Assembly (NCBI RefSeq): GCF_002234575.2
Contig: NZ_CP022464.2
Span: 868,001-932,000, forward strand
Direction of reading: 5' to 3'
Origin: Enterocloster bolteae
GTDB lineage: Bacteria; Bacillota; Clostridia; Lachnospirales; Lachnospiraceae
DNA: 64,000 nucleotides
Position 1 is the first letter of the stretch, and every line of letters starts with the position of its first letter. The notes beneath the pieces were generated by a model that was not told the DNA's origin, did no database searches, and worked only from the letters and a program-made list of their open reading frames with translations. The translations under genes were made by a program, and so were the position numbers. Shown one piece after another: positions 16,931 through 24,380 of this stretch.

Positions 16931-19736
16931 CCGGTCTGCCTCCTGGTCCGTAATATTCCATGTTGTTCCACTTAAATTTCTCGCTGTTTAAGGAGGAGCG
17001 GAGCTGGTTCTGCTGTACCTGCACCTGCTGCTCGGCCTGCTTCATGGCAGCTTCCTCGGATGCCCGGCTCTCGGCCTGGGATGCGTTCCACTGCTCCTCT
17101 GTGGGCAGGCCGGAGATCCGCGTGATGGCTGCCTGAAGCCGGTCGGACAGAGCCTGCTGCTCCGGGTCCCCGGCCACCAGGGAAAGCTTGCCGATGGCAT
17201 CCTGCACCAGATCCTGGGCATTCTTCTGCTGGTATTCCAGTTCCTCCACAGTCTCTAAGGCCTGCAGGAATTCGTTCTTTTTGGTATCCTTCTCAGCCTG
17301 CTTCCGGTTCTCCTCGGCCTGCTTTTGGGCTTCTTCCCTGGCCCTGGCATCGTCAATGGCCTTCTGCTTTTCGTAAAGGGCAATGGTATCGCCCATCTGG
17401 CTGATAATTCCGGTAAAGTAATCGTACCGGTTTTCCACCTGCTCCAGCATGCCGGCCCTCAGCTCCCCGTCGTCCAGAAGGGGAAGGCGGGAGGTGATAT
17501 CCTGATATTGGCTCTTAACCGAGTAGGTATCCTCCACAGAACTGATTTCCCTGGTGGTGAATTCCTGGATATCCTGTTCCAGCTGCGCGGTCAGCTTTGC
17601 CTGCTCCTTGTCGTGCAGGCTTTGCTGGGCCCGGAATTCAGCGGTGGTGCTGAAGTAATCCTGGGTTCCCGTCCTGGGGTCCGCCTTTAATTCCACACTT
17701 TCAGGCTGCTCCCAATCCCAGGGTTCCAGGCCCTCATGTATCTGGTTCATGATGTTTTTCCATATTTTTCCGGCATATGTGCTTCCGTATATGCCGGGCA
17801 TCTTGCGGGGGATATCGTATCCCACCCACACAGCCGTGGTATAGTAGCGGGTGTAGCCGCAGAACCAGGTGTCCTTACTGCTGTTAGTGGTTCCTGTCTT
17901 ACCCGCTGCGGGCATGCCGTTATCCAGCTCCAGTCCGCGTCCTGTGCCGTAGGGGGAGGTCATGGTGCCTTTCAGGATATCGGTGAGCATGAAGGCGGAA
18001 TCATCACGATAGACCTGTTTGGCGGCAGGCGGCAAGTCCTTGGTCAGGTCGCCGTCGTGCTCATGGATGATTTGGGTGATGCAGGTCCGGTCGTTGTACA
18101 CACCATAATTGGCCAGGGTACTGTATCCCTTAGCCATGTCCACCACACGGACGCCGTTGGTAAAGCCTCCGATGCTCAGGGAGGGCACGCCGTTGTCAAC
18201 GTATGTAAGCTTCTGGAACTCCATCTCTCCCAGATAGCTGAGGCCGTAGTCCACGCCGATGTCCTCCAGTATCTGCCATGCCACTGTGTTCAGGCTGCGG
18301 TTTAAGGCTTCACGGACCGTTACGCTGCCGTGGTAATTGCCGCCGCTGTTGGAAGGCCCGTCCTCCCATTTGTGGTCGTTCACCATGCGCGTGGGGTAGT
18401 ACTCTCCGGTGTCAAAGGCAGGGCCGTAGTCAATGAGGGGCTTGATGGTACTGCCCGGCTGCCTGGCGCTTAAATAGGCACGGTTGAACTGGTCCCCGCT
18501 TCCCCTGCCGCCTACGATGGCCACCACGTAGTTGGACCGGTTGTCCACGATAACGCCTGCGCCCTGGAGGGCATACTTTCCATTGTCCTGCAGCTCGGTG
18601 TAGGAGGACAGCCCCTGGTCTATGTCTGCCTGAAGCATGTCCTGGAGACTGCTGTCCAGGGAAGTGTATATCTTGAAGCCGCCGGCGCGGATTAAGTCGG
18701 ATTTTTCCGTGTAGGCGGTTGTATAGCGTTCCATGTAGGAATTGTAGTCATCCTTGTCCTCAAAGGTGTAGCGGAACTGGAAGCCGTCTTTCTTTAACAG
18801 CTCCAGGGCCGCGCAGTGGATGGCGTAGCTGCTCTGGTAATTCTCGTCCGTGCCCTCGGATTCCTGCTTGACCACGGTGAGGGGCTTTGACAGGGCCTTT
18901 TCGTAATCCTCATCGGAAAGTTCGCCTATTTCATTCATGCTCTTTAATACGTCATTGCGCTTTTCAAGGGATGCTTTGGGATGGGCTACCGGATCGTAGG
19001 CCGAGGGACTGTTGCTGATGCCTACCAGGACAGCTGCTTCCTCCACGTTCAGGTCTGCCGCATGCTTGCCGAAGTAGTAGCGGCTGGCAGCTTCCACGCC
19101 GTAGCACTGGTGGCCATAGAAATTGGTATTGCAGTAAAACTCCATAATGTCTGCTTTGGAGTACTTTTTTTCAATCTCAGGGGCCAGAAGGATTTCCACA
19201 ATTTTACGGGTGAAGGTCTGTTCCTGGGTCAGGTATGTATTCTTAATGACCTGCTGGGTGATGGTGCTCCCTCCCTGGGTGACTTGTCCCCTGTGCTTTA
19301 CCAGAGCCAGACCGGCGCGGAAGGTGGCAATCCAGTCAACGCCTGTATGGCTCTTAAAACGTCTGTCCTCCTGAGCAATGTATGCGTTCTGAATGTTCAT
19401 GCTGATGCCGGTGATGCCCACATACTGGTAGTGGCCGGCATTGATAAGCCCTATCTGACGGCCGTCCTTGTCGTAAATCACGGTATCGGACAGTTTTGAG
19501 AAATCTGTACGCTCCATCTGGGCCAGCTTGTCGTAAGCCAGCTCTCGGCACTCATCCAGATCCGGCTTGACCTTGGCGTAAATCAGCAGGCACAGGATGG
19601 CACCTAATATGAATCCGGCGGTGATCACGGCCAGAAGGGCGTGGAACAGCCATCCTGTGATGCCCAGGAGACTGACTCCTATGTCGCGGATCACCAGCAG
19701 GGTTTTTCGGGCGGCCTGTTTCAGTGTATCTTTCAT
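16917..19736 (-). CDS. Class A penicillin-binding protein (PBP1A-type) with long C-terminal coiled coil
   Basis: The 939-residue bifunctional enzyme has an N-terminal cytoplasmic region and one membrane helix (about 27-55), a GT51 glycosyltransferase domain (catalytic Glu in QEDRRFKSHTGVDW; GGSTITQQVIKN; KYSKADIMEFYCN) and a transpeptidase domain with SxxK in GSTIKPLIDYG, SLN-type motif NRSLNTVAW and KTGTT in AAGKTGTTNSSKDTW. It polymerises and crosslinks peptidoglycan outside the membrane. The last ~200 residues after the transpeptidase are very rich in Gln, Glu, Ala and Lys and predicted coiled coil; that tail is longer than in most PBP1 proteins. AAAGAGG precedes ATG 19736. Confidence 0.93.
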   Translation of the reverse strand: MKDTLKQAARKTLLVIRDIGVSLLGITGWLFHALLAVITAGFILGAILCLLIYAKVKPDLDECRELAYDKLAQMERTDFSKLSDTVIYDKDGRQIGLINAGHYQYVGITGISMNIQNAYIAQEDRRFKSHTGVDWIATFRAGLALVKHRGQVTQGGSTITQQVIKNTYLTQEQTFTRKIVEILLAPEIEKKYSKADIMEFYCNTNFYGHQCYGVEAASRYYFGKHAADLNVEEAAVLVGISNSPSAYDPVAHPKASLEKRNDVLKSMNEIGELSDEDYEKALSKPLTVVKQESEGTDENYQSSYAIHCAALELLKKDGFQFRYTFEDKDDYNSYMERYTTAYTEKSDLIRAGGFKIYTSLDSSLQDMLQADIDQGLSSYTELQDNGKYALQGAGVIVDNRSNYVVAIVGGRGSGDQFNRAYLSARQPGSTIKPLIDYGPAFDTGEYYPTRMVNDHKWEDGPSNSGGNYHGSVTVREALNRSLNTVAWQILEDIGVDYGLSYLGEMEFQKLTYVDNGVPSLSIGGFTNGVRVVDMAKGYSTLANYGVYNDRTCITQIIHEHDGDLTKDLPPAAKQVYRDDSAFMLTDILKGTMTSPYGTGRGLELDNGMPAAGKTGTTNSSKDTWFCGYTRYYTTAVWVGYDIPRKMPGIYGSTYAGKIWKNIMNQIHEGLEPWDWEQPESVELKADPRTGTQDYFSTTAEFRAQQSLHDKEQAKLTAQLEQDIQEFTTREISSVEDTYSVKSQYQDITSRLPLLDDGELRAGMLEQVENRYDYFTGIISQMGDTIALYEKQKAIDDARAREEAQKQAEENRKQAEKDTKKNEFLQALETVEELEYQQKNAQDLVQDAIGKLSLVAGDPEQQALSDRLQAAITRISGLPTEEQWNASQAESRASEEAAMKQAEQQVQVQQNQLRSSLNSEKFKWNNMEYYGPGGRPDDEN

Positions 19737-19884
19737 AGTCCTCTTTATCCTCTCTGCGCCCGGGTTATGTGGATGGATATGAAAATGGGCGCTGATATCT
19801 CAATAGGGCTGGAAACAATTGCCAGCCCGGTAAACCATTGATATTATAAGCCAGAATGGAAAAAAAGGATAGGGAAAAAGTATA

Positions 19885-19931
19885 AAAATAAGGACTTTTT
19901 CCGCCAAAAGTGGGGGAAAAGTCCTTATTTT
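19885..19931. terminator. Terminator at the end of tetR, possibly bidirectional
   Basis: AAAATAAGGACTTTTTCC pairs almost perfectly with GGGGAAAAGTCCTTATTTT across a short loop. It lies 12 bases after the TetR stop on the minus strand and ends in an A/T-rich run on both sides. Confidence 0.85.
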
Positions 19932-19942
19932 GGAAATAAATA

Positions 19943-20560
19943 TCATATTTTGCGCATCAGGAACCGGAGGGTGTGGGAGGGGATTCCCATGCCCTTTTCC
20001 TGCATCTCGGTAAAGGCAGACAGAATCCGGGCGATCTCTTCGTCGTCAGAGGGAATCAGGTGGTTATCCAGGGTGATGGTCAGCACAGTCAGCACGATTT
20101 GGGCTGTCTCTTCCGGGAAGCTGCACTGGATGCTGCCCTCCCGCACCCCCTGGCGGATGATGTCGGCCAGGATGGGTTTCAGTTTGGTGATGATGATGCG
20201 GGAGAACTTCTGGTGTATGAAGGCGCTTTCCAGCTGTTCATTGAAGGTGTGTATTTCCTCCCGGCGTCTCAATTCCATGGAGGAGTCCAGGCAGGCGTGG
20301 TATATGATTTCCAGTTTTTTAAAGGCATCCAGGTGGGAGGACGCGGCCAGCTCCCTGCCTTCGTCCAGGACCCGGGAGTAGTTTCTCTCAATCACTGCGT
20401 CTATGATATCGTTCTTGGAGGAAAAATAGTAATAGATACTTCCTTTCCCGATACCGGCTTTTTGGGCAATATCACTGACAGAAATGGCCTGGACATTGGC
20501 AGAACCCATAAGTTCCTGCATGGCATCCAGTATCATGTCCTTTTTATTATGGTTTTGCAT
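19943..20560 (-). CDS. TetR/AcrR-family transcriptional regulator
   Basis: The 205-residue protein has a typical N-terminal TetR helix-turn-helix at about residues 8-54 (ISVSDIAQKAGIGKGSIYYYF then SSKNDIIDAVI) and a helical C-terminal ligand domain of no recognisable subtype. It is transcribed away from the phosphopantetheinyl-transferase operon; the 160-base gap contains a palindrome (20671-20687) and a related half-matching site over the operon promoter, both good TetR-operator candidates. It most likely represses the operon and itself, and is released by a small ligand, perhaps the product or a fatty acid. RBS is weak (GAGG) before ATG 20560. Confidence 0.92.
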   Translation of the reverse strand: MQNHNKKDMILDAMQELMGSANVQAISVSDIAQKAGIGKGSIYYYFSSKNDIIDAVIERNYSRVLDEGRELAASSHLDAFKKLEIIYHACLDSSMELRRREEIHTFNEQLESAFIHQKFSRIIITKLKPILADIIRQGVREGSIQCSFPEETAQIVLTVLTITLDNHLIPSDDEEIARILSAFTEMQEKGMGIPSHTLRFLMRKI

Positions 20561-20627
20561 AAAAAATCCTCGGTTTTTTCTTTAGAATACATCCAAGTAT
20601 AGCAGAATATAAATGAAAACGCCAGAC

Positions 20628-20656
20628 TTGACTGGCGGTCGAAAACGTGTTATGTT
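20628..20656 (+). promoter_or_regulatory. Promoter of the biosynthetic operon with overlapping operator-like site
   Basis: TTGACT (20628-20633) and TATGTT (20651-20656) are separated by 17 bases. The -35 region overlaps TTGACTGGCGGTCGAA (20628-20643), whose TTGAC and GTCGAA ends form an imperfect inverted repeat sharing GGTCGAA with the second site downstream. TetR binding here would block RNA polymerase. Confidence 0.6.
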
Positions 20657-20670
20657 TAGTTTGATTTCGA

Positions 20671-20687
20671 TTCGACCACTGGTCGAA
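20671..20687. promoter_or_regulatory. TetR-type palindromic operator
   Basis: TTCGACCACTGGTCGAA is a perfect palindrome of two 8-base arms around one central base. It lies 15 bases after the presumed -10 box of the operon promoter and 34 bases before the first start codon, a position expected for repression. Confidence 0.65.
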
Positions 20688-20720
20688 AAAGCAGGAGTAC
20701 AAGGTTCAGGAGGAAACGTC

Positions 20721-21272
20721 ATGATTTATCTGGCTTCATATGAACCCGGCGGCAGTCTTTATAACCGGGAACGGGAACATATACTGGGCAGGAGCCTGCT
20801 GAACTTTGGTCTTATGAAGGAATATGGACGGACCTGGGAGGTAGAGCAGGAAGCCGGTTCAAAACCGCGTCTTAAGGGTGCAGAGGGCGTGGAATTTAAT
20901 ATCAGCCATACAAAGGGTCTGGTGGTCTGCGCTGTGGCGGACAGAGCGCTGGGCGCGGATACGGAGCAGATTCGTCCGTTTAAGGCGGGCCTGATGAGGC
21001 GCGTGTGTTCCGGAACAGAGCGCAGTTTTGTGATGGCAGGAAGGTCTGAGGCGGAGCGCCGGGAACGGTTTTTCCGGCTGTGGACCCTTAAGGAGAGCTA
21101 TGCCAAGGCCATTGGCATAGGGCTGGCCTTTCCGCTGGGGGATATCACATTTTCCCTGGAGGAGGGCGTTATAAAAGGGAGTATTCCGGGCTGGCGGTTT
21201 TACCAGTCCAGGGTTTACCAATCATATATTATATCCGTCTGCGCGGCGGACGAAAAAGGAGAGTCAGTATGA
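20721..21272 (+). CDS. 4'-phosphopantetheinyl transferase (Sfp-like)
   Basis: The 183-residue protein activates carrier proteins by moving phosphopantetheine from CoA to a serine. Family motifs are VEFNISHTKG at 57-66, the metal-binding acidic motif in the form GADTE (78-82, usually GxDxE) and FFRLWTLKESYAKAIG at 117-132, where W-x-x-K-E is diagnostic. Length is below Sfp (224). I chose ATG 20721 because CAGGAGG lies 7-12 bases upstream; the open frame upstream covers the operator and is not coding. The target is presumably the carrier protein encoded at 24128-24358. It overlaps the next gene by four bases. Confidence 0.9.
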   Translation: MIYLASYEPGGSLYNREREHILGRSLLNFGLMKEYGRTWEVEQEAGSKPRLKGAEGVEFNISHTKGLVVCAVADRALGADTEQIRPFKAGLMRRVCSGTERSFVMAGRSEAERRERFFRLWTLKESYAKAIGIGLAFPLGDITFSLEEGVIKGSIPGWRFYQSRVYQSYIISVCAADEKGESV

Positions 21273-21586
21273 GTTACGAAGAAGTATTTACAAAGGTAAA
21301 GGAGATTTTCATGAAGGCCGATGTGAGCAGGGTAGAGGAGCATCTGGCCTTTCAGTTCAATATTACGGGCGAGGGTGAAGGCGTGTTTTATGCAGAGGTT
21401 AAGGACGGCGTTCTGAGGGTGGAGCCGTATGAGTATTATGACAGGGACGCAAAGTTTATCTGTTCCGCCGATACGCTTATGAAGCTGGCGTCGGGTAAGC
21501 TGGACCCGGTCTTTGCGTTTACCACAGGAAAACTGAAGGTTGAGGGGAGCCTGGAAAAGGCTCTGATGCTGCAGATGTTTGTGTAG
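21269..21586 (+). CDS. SCP2 sterol-binding-domain protein
   Basis: The 105-residue protein is a single SCP2 (sterol carrier protein 2) domain: a first helix VFTKVKEIFMKADVS, strands AFQFNITGEGEGVFYAEVKDG, then CSADTLMKLASGKLDPVFAFTTGKLKVEG, the segment that closes the lipid tunnel. It should bind a fatty acyl chain or other hydrophobic ligand in the cytoplasm. Start ATG overlaps the upstream TGA (ATGA), so it is coupled to the transferase gene. In this operon it may shuttle the acyl product or substrate between the ligase, carrier and condensation protein; that role is inferred. Confidence 0.88.
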   Translation: MSYEEVFTKVKEIFMKADVSRVEEHLAFQFNITGEGEGVFYAEVKDGVLRVEPYEYYDRDAKFICSADTLMKLASGKLDPVFAFTTGKLKVEGSLEKALMLQMFV

Positions 21587-21643
21587 GCAGGTGCGTGTGC
21601 GGCGCCGGAAAGCCGGTCAGTCCGCGGTAAAGGAGTGAGGTAT

Positions 21644-22603
21644 ATGGGAATCAAAGGATGGATGCTGGGACTGGCGGCAGCAGGAGCAGCGGGAGAATAC
21701 GGCATAGCGCGGTATTTTTTCCACCGGACCGTGGTCCGGGGAAATGCAAAGCGGGACAGGACACAGAAGATGGCGGGCACGGACTGGGACGCTTATATTC
21801 CGGGTATCCGCGCCAGCAGGGAATGGCTGGCAGGACAGCCTCAGGAAGATGTGTACATAACATCCAGGGACGGGCTCAGACTCCACGGCACATTCTTTTG
21901 CTGTGAAGGTTCCAGGAGGGCAGTGGTGTGCTTTCACGGCTATACCAGCGAAGGACTCAACGACTACACTTCCATTGCGAAATTTTATCTGAACCAGGGC
22001 TTTAACCTGATGGTGGTGGATGAGAGGGCTCACGGCAAAAGCGAGGGCACCTATATCGGGTTTGGCTGTCTGGACCGCTATGACGCCTTGCAGTGGATGG
22101 AGTATGTGGTGGAGCGTCTGGGAGAGGACTGCGGGCTGATGCTTCACGGTATTTCCATGGGAGCCGCCACCGTGCTGATGTCCACGGGCCTGGAGCTTCC
22201 AGAGCAGGTAAAGGCCGCTGTGTCAGACTGTGCCTTTACCTCTGCCTGGGAAGTGTTCAGCCATGTGCTGAGGAGTATGTACCATATGCCGGCTTTTCCC
22301 GTGATGCAGATTGCGGACCGCATGGCCAGGAGGGAGGCCGGATACGGCCTGGATGAATGCAATGCCAGGAAAGAGGTAATGAGGGCCCGTATTCCCATTC
22401 TGTTCATCCATGGGGACAGGGACACCTTTGTGCCCTGTTCCATGGTACATGAGCTGTACGGGGCCTGCGCCTCGCCCAAGGAGCTGTTAGTCATACCCGG
22501 AGCCAGCCACGCAGAGGCCTACTATAAGGATACGGACCGCTATGAACATGCAATTGAGGAACTGATTGCCCGGGTTTTCGGAAAAGAGGAGAACAGAGTA
22601 TGA
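21644..22603 (+). CDS. Alpha/beta hydrolase with N-terminal membrane-anchor-like segment
   Basis: The 319-residue protein begins with a short hydrophobic segment (WMLGLAAAGAAGEYG) that may be a membrane anchor. The hydrolase core has VVCFHGYTSEG (oxyanion HG), GLMLHGISMGAATVLM with the nucleophile Ser in GISMG, ILFIHGDRDTFVP with the acidic residue, and IPGASHAEAYY with the catalytic His. It belongs to the YqkD/BAAT-like cytosolic hydrolase group. AAAGGAG upstream favours ATG 21644 over GTG 21635. It ends in ATGA, overlapping the condensation gene by four bases. It could release or edit carrier-bound acyl groups as a stand-alone thioesterase. Confidence 0.88.
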   Translation: MGIKGWMLGLAAAGAAGEYGIARYFFHRTVVRGNAKRDRTQKMAGTDWDAYIPGIRASREWLAGQPQEDVYITSRDGLRLHGTFFCCEGSRRAVVCFHGYTSEGLNDYTSIAKFYLNQGFNLMVVDERAHGKSEGTYIGFGCLDRYDALQWMEYVVERLGEDCGLMLHGISMGAATVLMSTGLELPEQVKAAVSDCAFTSAWEVFSHVLRSMYHMPAFPVMQIADRMARREAGYGLDECNARKEVMRARIPILFIHGDRDTFVPCSMVHELYGACASPKELLVIPGASHAEAYYKDTDRYEHAIEELIARVFGKEENRV

Positions 22604-24006
22604 AGACAAGGAAAGGCTACAAGGTATACCCGCTGACATCAGCGCAGAAGCTTCACTTTTACTGCCTGAAATACTGCCCCAAGAAGCAGGTGTTAAACAT
22701 CGGATCCAGCCTGACCATCCAGGTGGACTTAGACTGGGACGTGCTTAAAAGCTGCATTCAGGAGGCCATTGCCCGCTGCGATACCATGCGCCTGCGCTTT
22801 ACCCATGACAAGGAGGGCAGCATCTACCAGTATGTGGTGAAGGAGGAGACAAAGGAAATCGAACACTTTGACTTTACCGGCTGGAAGGAGGAGGACGCGG
22901 AGCAAAAGCTCAGGGAGTGGACAGAGGTTCCCTTTGAGCGGTACGATTCCCCCATGCACCATATTGTAATGATCAAAATGCCGGATGGGTACCAGGGGCT
23001 TTACATCTGCGTGGACCACATGACCATGGATGCCCAGTCCCTGATTCTGTTTTTCCGGGATGTGATTGAACTGTATGCCAGCAGGTTTTACGACGAGGTG
23101 GAACATCCAAAGGAAATGTCCTCCTATATCAGGCAGCTGGAAAAGGATTTGGCCTACGAGGCCGGAAGCAGGGCCTGTGAAAAAGACAGGCAGTTTTTCC
23201 AGGAACTGATTGCTTCCTCCGAACCCATTTTCACGGACATCTACGGTCCGAAGAAGCTGCTGGAGGAGAGAAAGGCTGCCCGCAACCCGAAGCTGAGGGC
23301 AGCCACCAACACATCTGATAATGTGGAGGCAAATATCACCAACTTCCATCTGGAAGGGGAGCCTTCCAGACGCCTGCTGGATTTTTGCGAGAAATACGGT
23401 ATTTCCATGACCTGCCTTCTCTTAATGGGCCTTCGGACCTATCTCCAGAAGGAGAATGACCAGGACGACGTTTCCGTCACCACCACCATTTCCAGGCGGG
23501 CCACCCTGTCGGAGAAGCGCTGCGGCGGAAGCAGGATTCACTGTTTCCCCTTCAGGACCATTGTGTCCAGGGAGGATACCTTCATGGAGGGCCTGCTCAA
23601 AATAAGGGATGCCCAGAACCAGTATTTCCGCCATGCGGGTTACAGCCCGTCGGAGTATTTCAATTACAGGCATGATTATTATAAGCTTAAGGACGGGCAG
23701 ACCTATGAGCCCTTAAGCCTTACCTATCAGCCCCTGGCCATGAAGTATGACGGTCCCGGCCTGGACAAGCTGGGCGATATCAAGTATAAGACTGCCCGTT
23801 ATTCCAACGGTGTGGCTGCCCACACCCTGTATCTCACCGTGAGCCACAGGGCAGAGGACAATGGCCTGGACTTTGGTTTTGAGTACCAGACCGGCGTGGT
23901 GACGCCGGAGAAGCTGGAGTATATTTATTACTACCTGTGCAGAATCATATTCCGGGGTGTGGAAGACCCGGAGCGCCCGGTAGGGGAAATCATAGAGATG
24001 GTGTAA
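22600..24006 (+). CDS. Stand-alone NRPS condensation-domain protein
   Basis: The 468-residue protein is one complete condensation domain without A or T domains. N-terminal YPLTSAQKLHFYCLKYCP is the C1 motif, RCDTMRLRF the C2 motif, and CVDHMTMDAQSL around residues 138-148 the active-site C3 motif. C3 normally reads HHxxxDG; here it is D-H-x-x-x-D-A, keeping the second His (140) and the Asp (144). C-terminal NGLDFGFEYQTGVV corresponds to the structural latch region. Such proteins join a carrier-bound acyl or aminoacyl group to an amine or alcohol. It is coupled to the hydrolase gene before it and followed by the carrier gene. The acceptor is unknown. Confidence 0.85.
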   Translation: MKTRKGYKVYPLTSAQKLHFYCLKYCPKKQVLNIGSSLTIQVDLDWDVLKSCIQEAIARCDTMRLRFTHDKEGSIYQYVVKEETKEIEHFDFTGWKEEDAEQKLREWTEVPFERYDSPMHHIVMIKMPDGYQGLYICVDHMTMDAQSLILFFRDVIELYASRFYDEVEHPKEMSSYIRQLEKDLAYEAGSRACEKDRQFFQELIASSEPIFTDIYGPKKLLEERKAARNPKLRAATNTSDNVEANITNFHLEGEPSRRLLDFCEKYGISMTCLLLMGLRTYLQKENDQDDVSVTTTISRRATLSEKRCGGSRIHCFPFRTIVSREDTFMEGLLKIRDAQNQYFRHAGYSPSEYFNYRHDYYKLKDGQTYEPLSLTYQPLAMKYDGPGLDKLGDIKYKTARYSNGVAAHTLYLTVSHRAEDNGLDFGFEYQTGVVTPEKLEYIYYYLCRIIFRGVEDPERPVGEIIEMV

Positions 24007-24127
24007 AACAGCAGAACAGCTGATGCGACGGATACAAAGACGGAATATAACAAAAAGAGAATATCAAGAAAGAGAATTAAAAAAGAGAATTAAAAAAGAA
24101 ATAAAAAAGCAGGAGGATTACAAAGAT

Positions 24128-24358
24128 ATGTTTGAGGATTTAAAAGAGATCATCTGTGAGTATGTGGATGTGGCGCCGGAGACTATTAAGGAGGATTCCC
24201 GGTTCATTGAGGACCTGGGCTTCAATTCCTATGACTTCATGAGCATGGTGGGGGAGATTGAGGAGAAATTCGACGTGGAGGTAGAGGAACGGGAAGTGGT
24301 CAATGTAAAGACCGTGAAGGATGCAGTGGCTTATATCCAGTCCCTGCAGGCAGAGTAG
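24128..24358 (+). CDS. Acyl/peptidyl carrier protein
   Basis: The 76-residue protein is a stand-alone carrier: MFEDLKEIICEYVDV, then DSRFIEDLGFNSYDFM with Ser34 as the phosphopantetheine attachment site (D-L-G-x-N-S), and EEKFDVEVEEREVVNVKTV. I chose ATG 24128 behind AGGAGG; the open frame from 24023 begins with an implausibly basic 35-residue stretch. It differs from a housekeeping AcpP (GADSLD motif) and, placed between a condensation protein and an adenylating ligase, should be the loading partner of both. The transferase at 20721 would activate it. It ends 22 bases before the ligase start. Confidence 0.92.
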   Translation: MFEDLKEIICEYVDVAPETIKEDSRFIEDLGFNSYDFMSMVGEIEEKFDVEVEEREVVNVKTVKDAVAYIQSLQAE

Positions 24359-24380
24359 GCCGAAAAGGCAGGAGGCAGAT

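Noticed and set aside
17736..18305. Plus-strand frame of 189 codons inside the PBP gene
   Set aside because: Overlaps the catalytic transpeptidase domain encoded on the minus strand; shadow.
24023..24127. N-terminal extension of the carrier protein
   Set aside because: Highly basic repetitive Lys/Arg/Glu sequence without ribosome site; AGGAGG lies immediately before ATG 24128 instead.
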